Shown piece after piece: positions 18,955 through 27,830 of a DNA stretch of 33,472 bases; positions within the stretch are counted from its first letter, which is position 1; every line of letters begins with the position of its first letter. Origin of the DNA: CAZTAK01 sp964611585 (GTDB lineage Bacteria > Pseudomonadota > Alphaproteobacteria > SHVP01); the NCBI GenBank assembly GCA_964611585.1, contig CAZTAK010000027.1:1-33472 (forward strand), written 5' to 3'. The position numbers and the translations under genes are program-made. The notes under the pieces were generated by a model. That model ran no database searches and was not told the origin of the DNA. It saw only the letters and a program-made list of their open reading frames with translations.

Positions 18955-19258
18955 CGGGCACCTCTGGGCCAACATTTCGATTGTGTTCAACTCTATTCGA
19001 TATTTGGTCCCCCTTCCGTCGGCGCCGATTGCCGGGTTTGAACCGCGCAAGCATTTGCCGCAGAGCCGAAACGATTTGTCGCAGACCATGAACCGGCGCG
19101 GTTCAGGCGGCCCGGAATTAATGACGTGGCTCTGCAATAGGTTTCGACCGCAGACTCTGTCCGGTGATTGCCATATACGATCCCCCTTGCCCGTATGCGG
19201 CTTTGGGCGCGCGCGCAACGGGGCGGCGTTGACGGGCGTTGAAGGATCCCCTTCCCGG
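18955..19258. other. Spacer before the TPR gene, nothing recognised
   Basis: About 300 bases of mixed composition, less GC-rich than the neighbouring genes, with no convincing gene, RNA or terminator. An open frame runs through it into the TPR gene, but its translation looks random and has no family resemblance. Confidence 0.4.
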
Positions 19259-20422
19259 ATGTTTCCGGCGGCGGTCGGCGCGGGCTTGCTCGCGCTGGTG
19301 TTGTTATTCGGAAGCGGGGCGGCGCTGGCGGACGCCCTTGCCGATCTTGCCGCGGCGCAGGCGGCCATCGAAGGCGGCGATCCGGCGGGCGCGCTGCAAC
19401 GGGTCGATCGGGCCATCGATTCGCAAGCGCTGCGCGGCCAGCCGCTGGCGCAGGCCTATGTGCTGCGTGGCGTTGCGCTCCACAGGGGCGGAGATCCGGC
19501 GCGTGCGGTCGAATCCTATCACGATGCCTTAAAGATCGACCCGCTCTCGGTCGATGCATTTTCGAATCTCGGGCTCGCGTTCGACGACCTCAACCGTCCT
19601 GCCGAAGCGGTTCAGGCTCACGACCGCGCGGTCTGGCTACGCCCGGATCTGGCGGCACCGTTCTACAACCGGGGCAATTCATATAACCGCGCCGGGGAGT
19701 TCGGCCTCGCGTTGCAGGACTACAGCCGCGTGCTTGCGCTCGAACCCGATCACACGGCCGCGCTTACCAACCGCGCCACCGTCTACCTGCGTCAAGGCCA
19801 CTACGTCGAGGCGTTCGCCGACTACGCCCGGGTTCTGGATATCACCCCCGACGACCCCCTCGCCTGGTTCACCCGTGCCAACGCGTTCCTGAATATCGGC
19901 GCCTTCAACCGCGCCGAGGCGGATTTCGGTGCCGCGATCGAACGCGGCCACAAGACCGCCGTTTCCTATCAGCGGCGCGGCGATGCAAGGTTTCTGCTCG
20001 GCAACTTCGAGGCCGCGCGGCAGGATTACGCCCGCGCGATTCTCGCCGGTTCGACCGACGGGCAATTGTTGTTGTGGCACCATCTGGCTGCCGGGCGCGC
20101 CGGCCGCCCCAACTCGAGATCGCTCGTGTCCGCGTTCGAGCGTGGCGATCTTGGCCATTGGCAGGGGCTGGCGGCGAAAGTTCTGCTGGGCAAGTCGGAC
20201 CCGGTCGAGGCGCTGGCCGCTGCGGCCCCCGGCGCGCCTGTGCGCGAGGCTGCGACGCGGCGGGCGCGGCTGTTGTTCTATGTCGGCGCCATGCACCTGC
20301 TGGCGGGCAGGGACGCGGCCGCCGTCGAAGCTTTCCGCGAGACAGTTGAGGGCAGCCCGGACCGCACCAAAGAGGTGCTCGGCGCCGAGGCCGAACTGGC
20401 GCGCCTCGGGCAGGAACTCTAG
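19259..20422 (+). CDS. Exported tetratricopeptide-repeat protein
   Basis: A 387-residue protein. It starts with a signal peptide (MFPAAVGAGLLALVLLFGSG, likely cut after AALA near residue 24). At least five consecutive TPR units follow from residue about 60, with the usual spacing of small and aromatic residues: AYVLRGVALHRGGDPARAVE, AFSNLGLAFDDLNRPAEAVQ, PFYNRGNSYNRAGEFGLALQ, ALTNRATVYLRQGHYVEAFA and AWFTRANAFLNIGAFNRAEA, plus a looser C-terminal pair. This resembles NlpI-like TPR proteins that scaffold envelope complexes, but no lipobox cysteine is seen. The partner is unknown. ATG 19259 is chosen because it begins the signal peptide, with GAAGGA about 12 bases upstream. Confidence 0.85.
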   Translation: MFPAAVGAGLLALVLLFGSGAALADALADLAAAQAAIEGGDPAGALQRVDRAIDSQALRGQPLAQAYVLRGVALHRGGDPARAVESYHDALKIDPLSVDAFSNLGLAFDDLNRPAEAVQAHDRAVWLRPDLAAPFYNRGNSYNRAGEFGLALQDYSRVLALEPDHTAALTNRATVYLRQGHYVEAFADYARVLDITPDDPLAWFTRANAFLNIGAFNRAEADFGAAIERGHKTAVSYQRRGDARFLLGNFEAARQDYARAILAGSTDGQLLLWHHLAAGRAGRPNSRSLVSAFERGDLGHWQGLAAKVLLGKSDPVEALAAAAPGAPVREAATRRARLLFYVGAMHLLAGRDAAAVEAFRETVEGSPDRTKEVLGAEAELARLGQEL

Positions 20423-20466
20423 CGCAAATCCCGAGCCGGCGAAATCGCCGGCGACGACGATTTGCG
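20423..20466. repeat. Nested palindrome downstream of the TPR gene
   Basis: Outer arms CGCAAATC (20423-20430) and GATTTGCG (20459-20466) enclose a second stem, GCCGGCGA/TCGCCGGC (20435-20442 with 20445-20452). It begins at the stop codon of the TPR gene and may end its transcript, though no U-tract follows. It is the first of three hairpins in this spacer and resembles intergenic palindromes common in alphaproteobacteria. Confidence 0.6.
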
Positions 20467-20482
20467 TTCTATGTCAAAGGGA

Positions 20483-20524
20483 TAGAGCTTTTCGCGTGAG
20501 CGCATGCGAACGGGAAAAGCACTA
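20483..20524. repeat. Second palindrome in the same spacer
   Basis: TAGAGCTTTTC (20483-20493) pairs with GAAAAGCACTA (20514-20524) at 10 of 11 positions around a 20-base GC-rich loop. The flanking text resembles intergenic repeats I recall from alphaproteobacterial genomes, but that is from memory only. Confidence 0.55.
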
Positions 20525-20687
20525 GGGAGCCCCGCCGCCGCGCCGGGTCCTTCACCCCCGCCCCCGGCCAGGTTGAAAGGGCGGCCAAGTAAACTTCGGG
20601 CTCGGAATGGCGAATGTGGCGGGCGCCGTACCTTTCGCGCCTCTATTCCTGCGCCCATCGAATCTTGCCGCGCCGAACTTCGCCCGC

Positions 20688-20735
20688 CTAGAGCAGCATC
20701 CGTTCAGGTGGAATCGCCTTCGGATATTGCTCTAG
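20688..20735. repeat. Long inverted repeat upstream of the Rieske gene end
   Basis: The arm at 20688-20702 (CTAGAGCA then GCATCCG) pairs with 20721-20735 at 13 of 15 positions, separated by an 18-base loop that itself contains a small AGG/CCT pairing. It lies 12 bases beyond the stop of the minus-strand Rieske gene and could end that operon. Between 20525 and 20687 I see nothing else. Confidence 0.6.
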
Positions 20736-20747
20736 AGGCGGCCTCCG

Positions 20748-21158
20748 TCACGTGACATAGACCATGCCGCCCTGCACCTCGATCGGCACCCGCGTCAGGT
20801 ATTCGCCCCGGCACGGCCCGTCGACGCAGCGCCCTGTGGCGATCTCGAATTCCGCCCCGTGCATGGTGCAAAGGATATACGTGCGGTCCTTATTCAGGAA
20901 CTCGCCCGGTTTCCAGTCGAGCGGACTTTGCACGTGCGGGCAATGGTTGACGTAGGCAACCAGCTTGCCGTGGTGGCACAGCACGAACATCTCGAACTGC
21001 ACCACGTCCAACCCGAATGTGAACACGCCCGATTGTGTTTCGGTGATCGCATCGGCCGGGCCGAGAGCGGTGCCCGGTTCCGGCGCGCCCGGCGAGTCGC
21101 GAAAGTCGGGACCGGAAGTTACGGCGCGACCCCGCCCATGGCACAAACCCTTTTCCAT
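20748..21158 (-). CDS. Rieske [2Fe-2S] ferredoxin-like protein
   Basis: A protein of about 136 residues with a Rieske cluster motif: Cys-x-His in NHCPHVQSPLDWKPG and Cys-x2-His in YILCTMHGAEFEIATG, followed by the GPC..YLTRVPIEV strand. Such stand-alone Rieske proteins act as electron carriers to oxygenases or have unknown roles. The start is uncertain: ATG 21158 is in frame but has no ribosome binding site and overlaps the EVE gene by 40 bases; no better start is visible between there and the domain. It is the last gene of a minus-strand run gpsA, YciI, EVE, Rieske. No oxygenase or reductase partner is adjacent. Confidence 0.85.
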   Translation of the reverse strand: MEKGLCHGRGRAVTSGPDFRDSPGAPEPGTALGPADAITETQSGVFTFGLDVVQFEMFVLCHHGKLVAYVNHCPHVQSPLDWKPGEFLNKDRTYILCTMHGAEFEIATGRCVDGPCRGEYLTRVPIEVQGGMVYVT

Positions 21159-21535
21159 TCGGCCGCAGTTACCGGCTGCACCGAAGGCCGCGAGTTCTTG
21201 ACCGGCACCATTTCCGTCAGCGACGGTTCGGCCCGGATTTGAAAGAGCGTCACCGGGGACGCGAACGCGCGGCCGGTCTTGACATCGACCAACACGAACT
21301 TGCCGGTCTCGTCGGCCGGGTCCGGGTAGGCGAGACGCACGATGGTGACGATGCCCATGACGCACTTGTCCTTGCCCGAGTGATAAAAGAACGCCTCATC
21401 GCCCTTCTTCATCGCCTGCATGTTGTTGCGGGCCTGATAGTTGCGGATGGCGTCCCACGGCTCGGTACCCTTTTTCACCTGGTCGTCCCACGACCAGTCC
21501 TTGTCGGGCTCTGTTTTCAACAGCCAGTAGGCCAT
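21119..21535 (-). CDS. EVE domain-containing protein
   Basis: A 138-residue single-domain protein of the EVE (PUA-like) family. MAYWLLKTEPDKDWSWDD, GTEPWDAIRNYQARNNM, AFFYHSGKDKCVMGIV and VDVKTGRAFASPVTL are all characteristic. EVE domains are related to YTH and PUA domains and are thought to bind modified bases in DNA or RNA. The surrounding tsaD and RtcB genes also deal with RNA, though a functional link is only a suggestion. ATG 21535 is the standard start for the family. Confidence 0.92.
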   Translation of the reverse strand: MAYWLLKTEPDKDWSWDDQVKKGTEPWDAIRNYQARNNMQAMKKGDEAFFYHSGKDKCVMGIVTIVRLAYPDPADETGKFVLVDVKTGRAFASPVTLFQIRAEPSLTEMVPVKNSRPSVQPVTAAEWKRVCAMGGVAP

Positions 21536-21636
21536 CGGCGCGATCCTAGGGCTTCAATTCCGGTATCCGGGCTCGTTGGTATCAAGACCAAAGGCCGAAA
21601 AGAATTGAGCAGACTTTATGAGTTGGCTCTCTGGGG

Positions 21637-21659
21637 CGGGCTGACATCAAGGGATCGAT
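21637..21659 (-). repeat. Dispersed intergenic repeat, partial copy
   Basis: Read on the minus strand, this stretch matches 27773-27794 almost exactly (one clear mismatch in the core TCGATCCCT-GATGTCAGCCCG). Only the downstream half of the element is present. It lies in the 155-base spacer between the YciI and EVE genes. Confidence 0.5.
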
Positions 21660-21690
21660 AGGAGAGAGATCGAATCCCCACCGCCGCTCC

Positions 21691-21984
21691 TCAGGTCTTG
21701 GGCACCCACTCACCGGCGACGGCGCGGAAGGCGCGTACCATCACGCTGTCCCAGATGCCGGATTGGAAATAGGGGTCAGCTTCGATCAGGCTGCGCGCCT
21801 CCTCGACGTTTTCGGCCTCGACCACCAGCATGCTGGCGCCGCGCTCGCCGTCTTCGGGCGGGCACGGCCCGGCAACCATCAGCTTGTCGGCGACGGTTTT
21901 GATATGGGCGAGGTGCGCCTCGAGGTGTTCCTTGCGCAAGGATTCGCCATTTTCCGAATCGGCACAAAAGACGACGTAGTGCAT
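21691..21984 (-). CDS. YciI family protein
   Basis: A 97-residue protein starting MHYVVFCADSENG with the YciI/DGPF fold: an HLAHIKTVADKLMVAGP segment with the conserved His, GASMLVVEAENVEEARSLIEADPYF with the conserved Asp-Pro-Tyr/Phe motif, and a terminal strand VRAFRAV. The family has a ferredoxin-like fold with a putative His-Asp active site and no settled function. It follows gpsA by about 98 bases on the same strand and precedes EVE, an arrangement I recall from other alphaproteobacteria. ATG 21984 is unambiguous. Confidence 0.92.
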   Translation of the reverse strand: MHYVVFCADSENGESLRKEHLEAHLAHIKTVADKLMVAGPCPPEDGERGASMLVVEAENVEEARSLIEADPYFQSGIWDSVMVRAFRAVAGEWVPKT

Positions 21985-22082
21985 GGGGGTCTCCCGAAAG
22001 GTCAGGTGTCACGCGCCCGCGGCGCGTTCAAGCGATGATAACCGAGGCGGGCCTGCGCTGCCATGGGCAGGCTGGGCGGCCC

Positions 22083-23081
22083 CTATCCGGTCTCGGCCTT
22101 GAAGGGGCGGGCAAGCAACCCCGCGATTTCGGCGTCGATTTCAGCGCCGTGGTTCAAAATCCGGTCGACGGCCAGGGCGATCGGCATTTCGATGCCGCGC
22201 GCCTGCGCCATTTCGCAGAGCGCCGAGGCCGTGTGCGCCCCTTCGGCGACCGAGCGCCGCGCCGCGAGATAGTCGCGCGCGTTCTCGCCCTTGGCGAGTG
22301 CGAGTCCCAGCGACATGTTGCGCGACTGCGAAGACGTGGCCGTCAGGACCAGATCGCCGAGGCCCGAAAGCCCCATTAGCGTTTCGGGTTTCGCCCCCAT
22401 TGCCACGCCGAAGCGCAGGATTTCGGCAAACCCGCGGGTGATCAGGGCGGCGCGGGCGTTGTCGCCGAAGTCGCGGCCGCTGACGATGCCGCAGGCGATG
22501 GCCATCACGTTCTTGACCGCGCCGCCGATTTGCGCGCCGGTCAGATCGGCCGAACGGTAGGGCCGGAAGGTGCGCCCGCCCAATGCCTGAACCAGCGCGT
22601 CGGCGCAAATTTCATCGCGGCAGGCCAGCGTGACGGCGGTCGGCAGGCCGTTCGCCACTTCGCGAGCAAAAGTCGGTCCCGACAGCACCGCAGGCACTGC
22701 CCCGGGCAGCGTTTCGGCGATGACGTCCGAGAGCAAGGCGCGGGATTCGTTCTCGATCCCCTTGGCGCAAATCACGACGGGCGTTGCCGGTGCGAGGTGG
22801 GGGGCGAGGCGCTCGGTCACGCTGCGCAGGTGCTGGGTGGGGGCGGCCAGCAGCACCGCGTCCGCTCCCGCCGCTTCGGCGAGATCGGTGGTGGCGCGGA
22901 TTTGGGGACCAAGCGCCACCTCCGGCAGATAGACCCGGTTTTCGTGGCCCGTGTTGATGGCTTCCGCGACCTCGGGTTCCAGCGCCCAAATCGTCACGGC
23001 GCGCCCGGCCTGGGCCGCGACGCCCGCAAGCGCCGTTCCCCAGGCGCCCGCGCCGATGATGCCAATGCGTTCGATGCTCAT
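22083..23081 (-). CDS. gpsA: Glycerol-3-phosphate dehydrogenase [NAD(P)+]
   Basis: A 332-residue enzyme reducing dihydroxyacetone phosphate to sn-glycerol 3-phosphate for phospholipid synthesis. Motifs: IGIIGAGAWGTALA at the N-terminus, ENRVYLP, AAPTQHLR, ICAKGIE, VLSGPTFAREVA, the catalytic Lys in GAVKNVMAIACGI, GDNARAALITRG, and TLMGLSGLGDLVLTATS with SRN following. Length and all motifs are normal. In many alphaproteobacteria gpsA directly follows tsaD; here the two are separated by about 4.7 kb of other genes. ATG 23081 gives MSIERIGIIGAG, the expected start. Confidence 0.97.
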   Translation of the reverse strand: MSIERIGIIGAGAWGTALAGVAAQAGRAVTIWALEPEVAEAINTGHENRVYLPEVALGPQIRATTDLAEAAGADAVLLAAPTQHLRSVTERLAPHLAPATPVVICAKGIENESRALLSDVIAETLPGAVPAVLSGPTFAREVANGLPTAVTLACRDEICADALVQALGGRTFRPYRSADLTGAQIGGAVKNVMAIACGIVSGRDFGDNARAALITRGFAEILRFGVAMGAKPETLMGLSGLGDLVLTATSSQSRNMSLGLALAKGENARDYLAARRSVAEGAHTASALCEMAQARGIEMPIALAVDRILNHGAEIDAEIAGLLARPFKAETG

Positions 23082-23204
23082 GTGTCCTGCCCGCGCGCAT
23101 CATAGGGGCGGGACCGCATCGCGGCGAGGGGGGCGAGCGGGGCGGCGGGAATCGGGCGCCACACGCCGCCTTTTCGCCACGCCTCCCGCCCGCTATGGAT
23201 CGAT

Positions 23205-23660
23205 ATGACCGACGACCTGCAACCGACCGACGCGGAACAAAAGCTCATCGCCGCCGCCGCGAAAGGTGAGCTTTGCTCGCTGGGAGACGCCGAAGGGTCG
23301 CCAACCGACGAATCGTTCGGTGCCGATTGGGGCGAAGACCGCATCATCTGCGCCGAGTTTATTTATGCGCTTTGTGTCGAGGGCCGCTGGCCGGCGCACG
23401 CCAAGGGCGTCCACTTGGTGGGCGCGAAAATCATCGGTACCCTCGACTTCGAATCGGCAGAGCTTCGCTGTCCCCTCTATTTGGTGAAATGCCTGGTCGA
23501 ACAAACACCCGTCTTCCGGGATGAAAAAAACCGGCTCTCTACATTACGCGGTGCCGCCTCCCCAGCTTTTCCGGGGACAGGTTGGAATCGCACGCCAACC
23601 TTTCGTTTGACGGCAGTGTGTTGTGGGATGGTGAGGTGCGGCTTCTCGGGGCAAAGATAG
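23205..23660 (+). CDS. N-terminal part of a frameshifted pentapeptide-like repeat membrane protein
   Basis: The zero-frame reading of a gene split by a -1 shift. Residues 1-108 look genuine: an acidic start MTDDLQPTDAEQKLIAA, WGEDRIICAEFIYALCVEG and the repeat-like GVHLVGAKIIGTLDFESAEL. This matches, from memory, the N-terminus of large bacterial proteins often labelled membrane-associated oxidoreductase, although no oxidoreductase motif is visible. After residue 109 the zero frame (RLSTLRGAASPAFPG onward) no longer resembles the family and stops at 23660. The -1 frame continues the family sequence with no interruption. ATG 23205 lies 123 bases from the divergent gpsA start. Base composition is less GC-rich than the neighbours, suggesting transfer. 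Confidence 0.6.
   Translation: MTDDLQPTDAEQKLIAAAAKGELCSLGDAEGSPTDESFGADWGEDRIICAEFIYALCVEGRWPAHAKGVHLVGAKIIGTLDFESAELRCPLYLVKCLVEQTPVFRDEKNRLSTLRGAASPAFPGTGWNRTPTFRLTAVCCGMVRCGFSGQR
23525..23531 (+). other. Canonical -1 slippery heptamer A AAA AAC at the frame break
   Basis: The heptamer sits in phase with the upstream frame (GAA AAA AAC, with a run of seven A at 23524-23530). Slipping back one base makes CCG at 23531 the next codon, which opens the downstream frame. That frame has a TGA at 23522-23524, so the shift cannot occur earlier. Adding one A to the run has the same effect. A possible hairpin (CCCC/GGGG, about 23559-23575) begins about 28 bases downstream, farther than the usual 5-9 base spacer. 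Confidence 0.6.
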
Positions 23661-25111
23661 GCGGGCAGCTCATTTGCAGCGATGCGAAATTCACAAACCC
23701 GAGGGCGAAAGACGACACCAATGCCTACGCCTTCAGCGCCGAGGGGACCGATGTCGGTAGAGATCTTCTTCTGCGAGGCGCGAAGGCAACCGGCGAAGTG
23801 CGGCTTCTCGGGGCAAAGATCGGCGGACAGTTCATTTGCAGCGTTGCGGTATTCACAAACCCGAGGGCGAAAGACGACACCAATGCCTACGCCTTCAATG
23901 CCGATGGAACGGAAGTCGGTGAGATCTGTATCTTCGATTCTGTCAAAACAACCGGGATGGTCCGGCTTCTCGGGGCCAAGATCGGCAGGTCACTAAGTTG
24001 CCACAACGCTACCTTCAAGAATCCCGGAGCCCCACAGTATGGCAAGGCCCATGCCTTCATTGGCGACGGATTAGAGGTTGACGGCGACATGTTATTCACG
24101 GACGCCGAAGCCAGCGGCATGGTCCGGCTTCTCGGGGCCAAGATCGGCGGGCAGCTGAACTGCGACGGCGCGACGTTCGGCAATCCGCGGGCCGGCAAGG
24201 GCAACGAGGCCTATGCCTTCAGTGCCGACAGTATGGACGTCGGGGAGAGTTTCTTTTTCCGGTTCGTTACGGCCACCGGAGGAATCCGAATTGTTGGGGC
24301 GATCTTCAAATCCAATTTGTCCATCGTGGAAGGAGAATTCAGCCACGCGGGCGGGTACGCAATCGATCTCGAGGGAGCCAAAATCGACGCCACTTTGTTT
24401 CTGATGGGAATCAAAATGGTCTCAGGTTCCATCAATCTCACCCACACGCGCTGTGGCGTCCTCGCTGATGATCCATCGTGGTGGCGGAAGGATGCGCTTT
24501 ATCTCGACGGATTCGAATATCGCGCCGTCGGTTCCGGCGGCGAGATGGACGTCTCGGAGCGTCTCCGCTGGCTCGATTGCGAGGCGTCGCCTGAGTTTCG
24601 CCTGCAGCCCTACGAGCAGCTAATCAAGGTCTATCGCGACATGGGGCACGAATCGGACGCCCGCGAAGTCGCCATCGCCAAGCAGGAGGCGCTCCGCAAA
24701 TACGGCCAATTATCGTGGCGAGGGCGCGCCTGGAACTGGACCCTCGGTACGCTGATCGCCCACGGATACCGGCCTTGGCGGGTCCTACTACCAGCGCTGC
24801 TTGTGGTCATTCTCGGTACTGCGGCGTTTGGGGACGGCTTCAACCGCGGCCTCATGGTCCCGACCAACACGCGCTATCTCGAAGAAAGCATCAAGTTGCC
24901 GGACCAATACCCGATGTTCAGTGCGCTCGGCTACTCGATCGATGCCTTCGTACCCATTGTCGATCTGCGCCAGCAGGCGTTCTGGGTTCCCGCTGGAAAC
25001 GGATTTTGGGGATTGGCGCTGTGGGGCTACATGTGGTTCCACATCGCGTCCGGCTGGGTTCTAACGACCATTTTCGTCCTTGGTTTCACCGGCGTCGTCC
25101 GCAAGGACTGA
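23582..25111 (+). CDS. C-terminal part of the frameshifted repeat membrane protein
   Basis: A 509-residue frame from the first possible start after the break (TTG 23582); the frame is open back to 23525, so the joined product would have about 635 residues. It contains four 54-residue units beginning GEVRLLGAKIGGQL or GMVRLLGAKIG (units start at 23630, 23792, 23954 and 24116) and a fifth diverged unit at 24278. These likely form a right-handed beta-helix. A helical linker follows (PEFRLQPYEQLIKVYRDMGHESDAREVAI). Two membrane segments close the protein (WRVLLPALLVVILGTAAFG and FHIASGWVLTTIFVLGF). Function is unknown. It ends 4 bases from the convergent rtcB stop. With no ribosome binding site at 23582, expression probably depends on the upstream part. 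Confidence 0.75.
   Translation: MESHANLSFDGSVLWDGEVRLLGAKIGGQLICSDAKFTNPRAKDDTNAYAFSAEGTDVGRDLLLRGAKATGEVRLLGAKIGGQFICSVAVFTNPRAKDDTNAYAFNADGTEVGEICIFDSVKTTGMVRLLGAKIGRSLSCHNATFKNPGAPQYGKAHAFIGDGLEVDGDMLFTDAEASGMVRLLGAKIGGQLNCDGATFGNPRAGKGNEAYAFSADSMDVGESFFFRFVTATGGIRIVGAIFKSNLSIVEGEFSHAGGYAIDLEGAKIDATLFLMGIKMVSGSINLTHTRCGVLADDPSWWRKDALYLDGFEYRAVGSGGEMDVSERLRWLDCEASPEFRLQPYEQLIKVYRDMGHESDAREVAIAKQEALRKYGQLSWRGRAWNWTLGTLIAHGYRPWRVLLPALLVVILGTAAFGDGFNRGLMVPTNTRYLEESIKLPDQYPMFSALGYSIDAFVPIVDLRQQAFWVPAGNGFWGLALWGYMWFHIASGWVLTTIFVLGFTGVVRKD
23630..24277 (+). repeat. Four tandem 162-base coding repeats
   Basis: Units begin at 23630, 23792, 23954 and 24116, all exactly 162 bases long. The first two share an uninterrupted identical run of about 47 bases (23689-23735 and 23851-23897), pointing to recent duplication or gene conversion. 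Units 3 and 4 are more diverged in DNA but keep the protein motif. Confidence 0.85.
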
Positions 25112-25115
25112 CCCC

Positions 25116-26546
<1,431 letters not shown>

Positions 26547-26571
26547 CGCGCTCTCCTCTGTCCAGTACCCC

Positions 26572-26991
26572 CTACACGTCGATCACGCATTCGGCCGACC
26601 ATACGCCGTTCTCTTCAGCGACCCGAAGGCCGGTGTAAGTCGCCCCCCTGACCTCGACCGCGGGCGCGTGCCGGGCGACGTCGATTTCCTCGCCCCATGC
26701 GGTGGCGCGCAAGCGCGTGCCGTCGATGGTGACGTCGAATCTTGAAAACAGCATCCGCCGGGTCGCCATTTCAAAGATCAGCGCGTTCAGCCACGCCACC
26801 AGCAGCGATTCGTCGTCGCCGCCCGTGGCCGTAACCGCGACGGCGCGCGTTGCCGCCACCGAGTCCGGATCGCAAACCGCCGTCGTCAGCGCCAGCGCCG
26901 TCTGTTCGAACGCCGCCTCGCGAGTCGGGCCGAAGCCGCGCACGCCGATGTCGGCCTGGTGAGAAAGGTGTTCCCAGCCCGTGGCCGGCAT
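26572..26991 (-). CDS. Archease, RtcB activation factor
   Basis: A 139-residue archease. HLSHQADIGVRGFGPT with the conserved His and Asp opens the protein; LLVAWLNALIFEMATRRMLFSRF and the C-terminal LRVAEENGVWSAECVIDV with the terminal acidic metal ligand are typical. Archease helps RtcB become guanylylated and release product, allowing multiple turnover. It starts 2 bases after the oxygenase stop and ends 25 bases before rtcB, so the three genes form one operon. ATG 26991 (MPATGWEHLSHQADIG) fits the family length well. Confidence 0.94.
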   Translation of the reverse strand: MPATGWEHLSHQADIGVRGFGPTREAAFEQTALALTTAVCDPDSVAATRAVAVTATGGDDESLLVAWLNALIFEMATRRMLFSRFDVTIDGTRLRATAWGEEIDVARHAPAVEVRGATYTGLRVAEENGVWSAECVIDV

Positions 26992-26993
26992 CG

Positions 26994-27653
26994 CTAGCCC
27001 GCCGCCACCGCCAGGTTGAAGGCAATGGAAATGCGCGTGCCCTCGCCGAGGTAGGGCCGCACCCCGTGCGACAGCCAGGCCGGAAACATCAGCATGATCC
27101 CGGCGCGCGGGCGCACCAGTTCGGTTGCGCCCACGGTCTGCCCGTCCGGGCCCTGAAAACAGAGCGCGGGCGCAACCATCGAGGGCCCCGGGCCGCGCGG
27201 GTCCATGATGACGAACTCGCCGCCCAAAGCCTCGTCATCGGCGCAGCCGTCGCCGTCGACGTAGTACGTCCCCGACCAGAACGCGCCGGGGTGGACGTGA
27301 AACTCGTTCGAATGGCCCTTGCGGTTGATGTTGGCCCAGGCGTTGACCTCCCATTCGACATCGGCCGGCCGCCCCGACCGCGCCGCCGTCATGCGGTCGG
27401 CCACCCCTAATGCGGTTTCGATGACCTGTTCGCCCGCCTTGCCGTCCCACTTGTGATAATCGCGGCTCGAATGCCAGCCGCCGATATTGGAATCGTATCC
27501 TTGCGGCGGCGGCTTCTTTTTTTCGCGCGCAAGGATGGTTTTTTTCAGCCGCGCATCGAGCTTTTCGTGATCCGGCAGCATCGCCATGATTACCGGCGTC
27601 GCAAAGGTGTTGCGGACTTCCACCCGTTCGGGCATCGGCGGCGGTTTCGGCAT
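26994..27653 (-). CDS. Putative 2-oxoglutarate/Fe(II)-dependent oxygenase
   Basis: A 219-residue protein resembling the TIGR02466-type putative 2OG-Fe(II) oxygenases. Iron and cosubstrate residues can be proposed: EFHVHPGAFWSGTYYVD gives His119 and His121, FPAWLSHGVRPY gives His196, and GEGTRISIAFNL gives Arg207 for binding 2-oxoglutarate. The N-terminal half contains NTFATPVIM and a tryptophan-rich GYDSNIGGWHS segment also typical of the group. Substrates of the family are unknown. It is the first gene of the operon with archease and rtcB (2-base gap), so a role connected to RNA ends or to the ligase is worth considering but unproven. ATG 27653 has GGAG about 6 bases upstream. Confidence 0.85.
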   Translation of the reverse strand: MPKPPPMPERVEVRNTFATPVIMAMLPDHEKLDARLKKTILAREKKKPPPQGYDSNIGGWHSSRDYHKWDGKAGEQVIETALGVADRMTAARSGRPADVEWEVNAWANINRKGHSNEFHVHPGAFWSGTYYVDGDGCADDEALGGEFVIMDPRGPGPSMVAPALCFQGPDGQTVGATELVRPRAGIMLMFPAWLSHGVRPYLGEGTRISIAFNLAVAAG

Positions 27654-27753
27654 GGCGTCTCCGGGTCGGCGTAGGGGTCCTGATCTTGCCGCCCGCCGGT
27701 CCGGGTGGTTCGGTTTTCTGGCGGAGCGACCCTGGCTAGCGGCGCGACTCTCC

Positions 27754-27791
27754 AGTCGTGCGACTCTGGCATTTCGATCCCTCGATGTCAG
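27754..27791 (+). repeat. Dispersed intergenic repeat, copy 2
   Basis: The first 25 bases match 18902-18926 at 23 positions. CTGGCAT (27766-27772) can pair with ATGTCAG (27785-27791), one G-T pair. The second half also matches the partial copy at 21637-21659. It lies between the oxygenase and tsaD, near the edge of the block inserted between tsaD and gpsA. A direct GCGACTCT repeat precedes it. Confidence 0.6.
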
Positions 27792-27830
27792 CCCGGACCG
27801 GGAGGTCCCGTGTCGCAGGTCCGGCAGGGG

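Noticed and set aside
23630..24277. CRISPR-like array
   Set aside because: The regular units are 162-base in-frame coding repeats with no spacer pattern and no cas genes nearby.
27654..27830. Sigma-54 promoter for the RtcB operon
   Set aside because: No TGGCAC/TTGC pair with the required spacing was found upstream of the oxygenase start.
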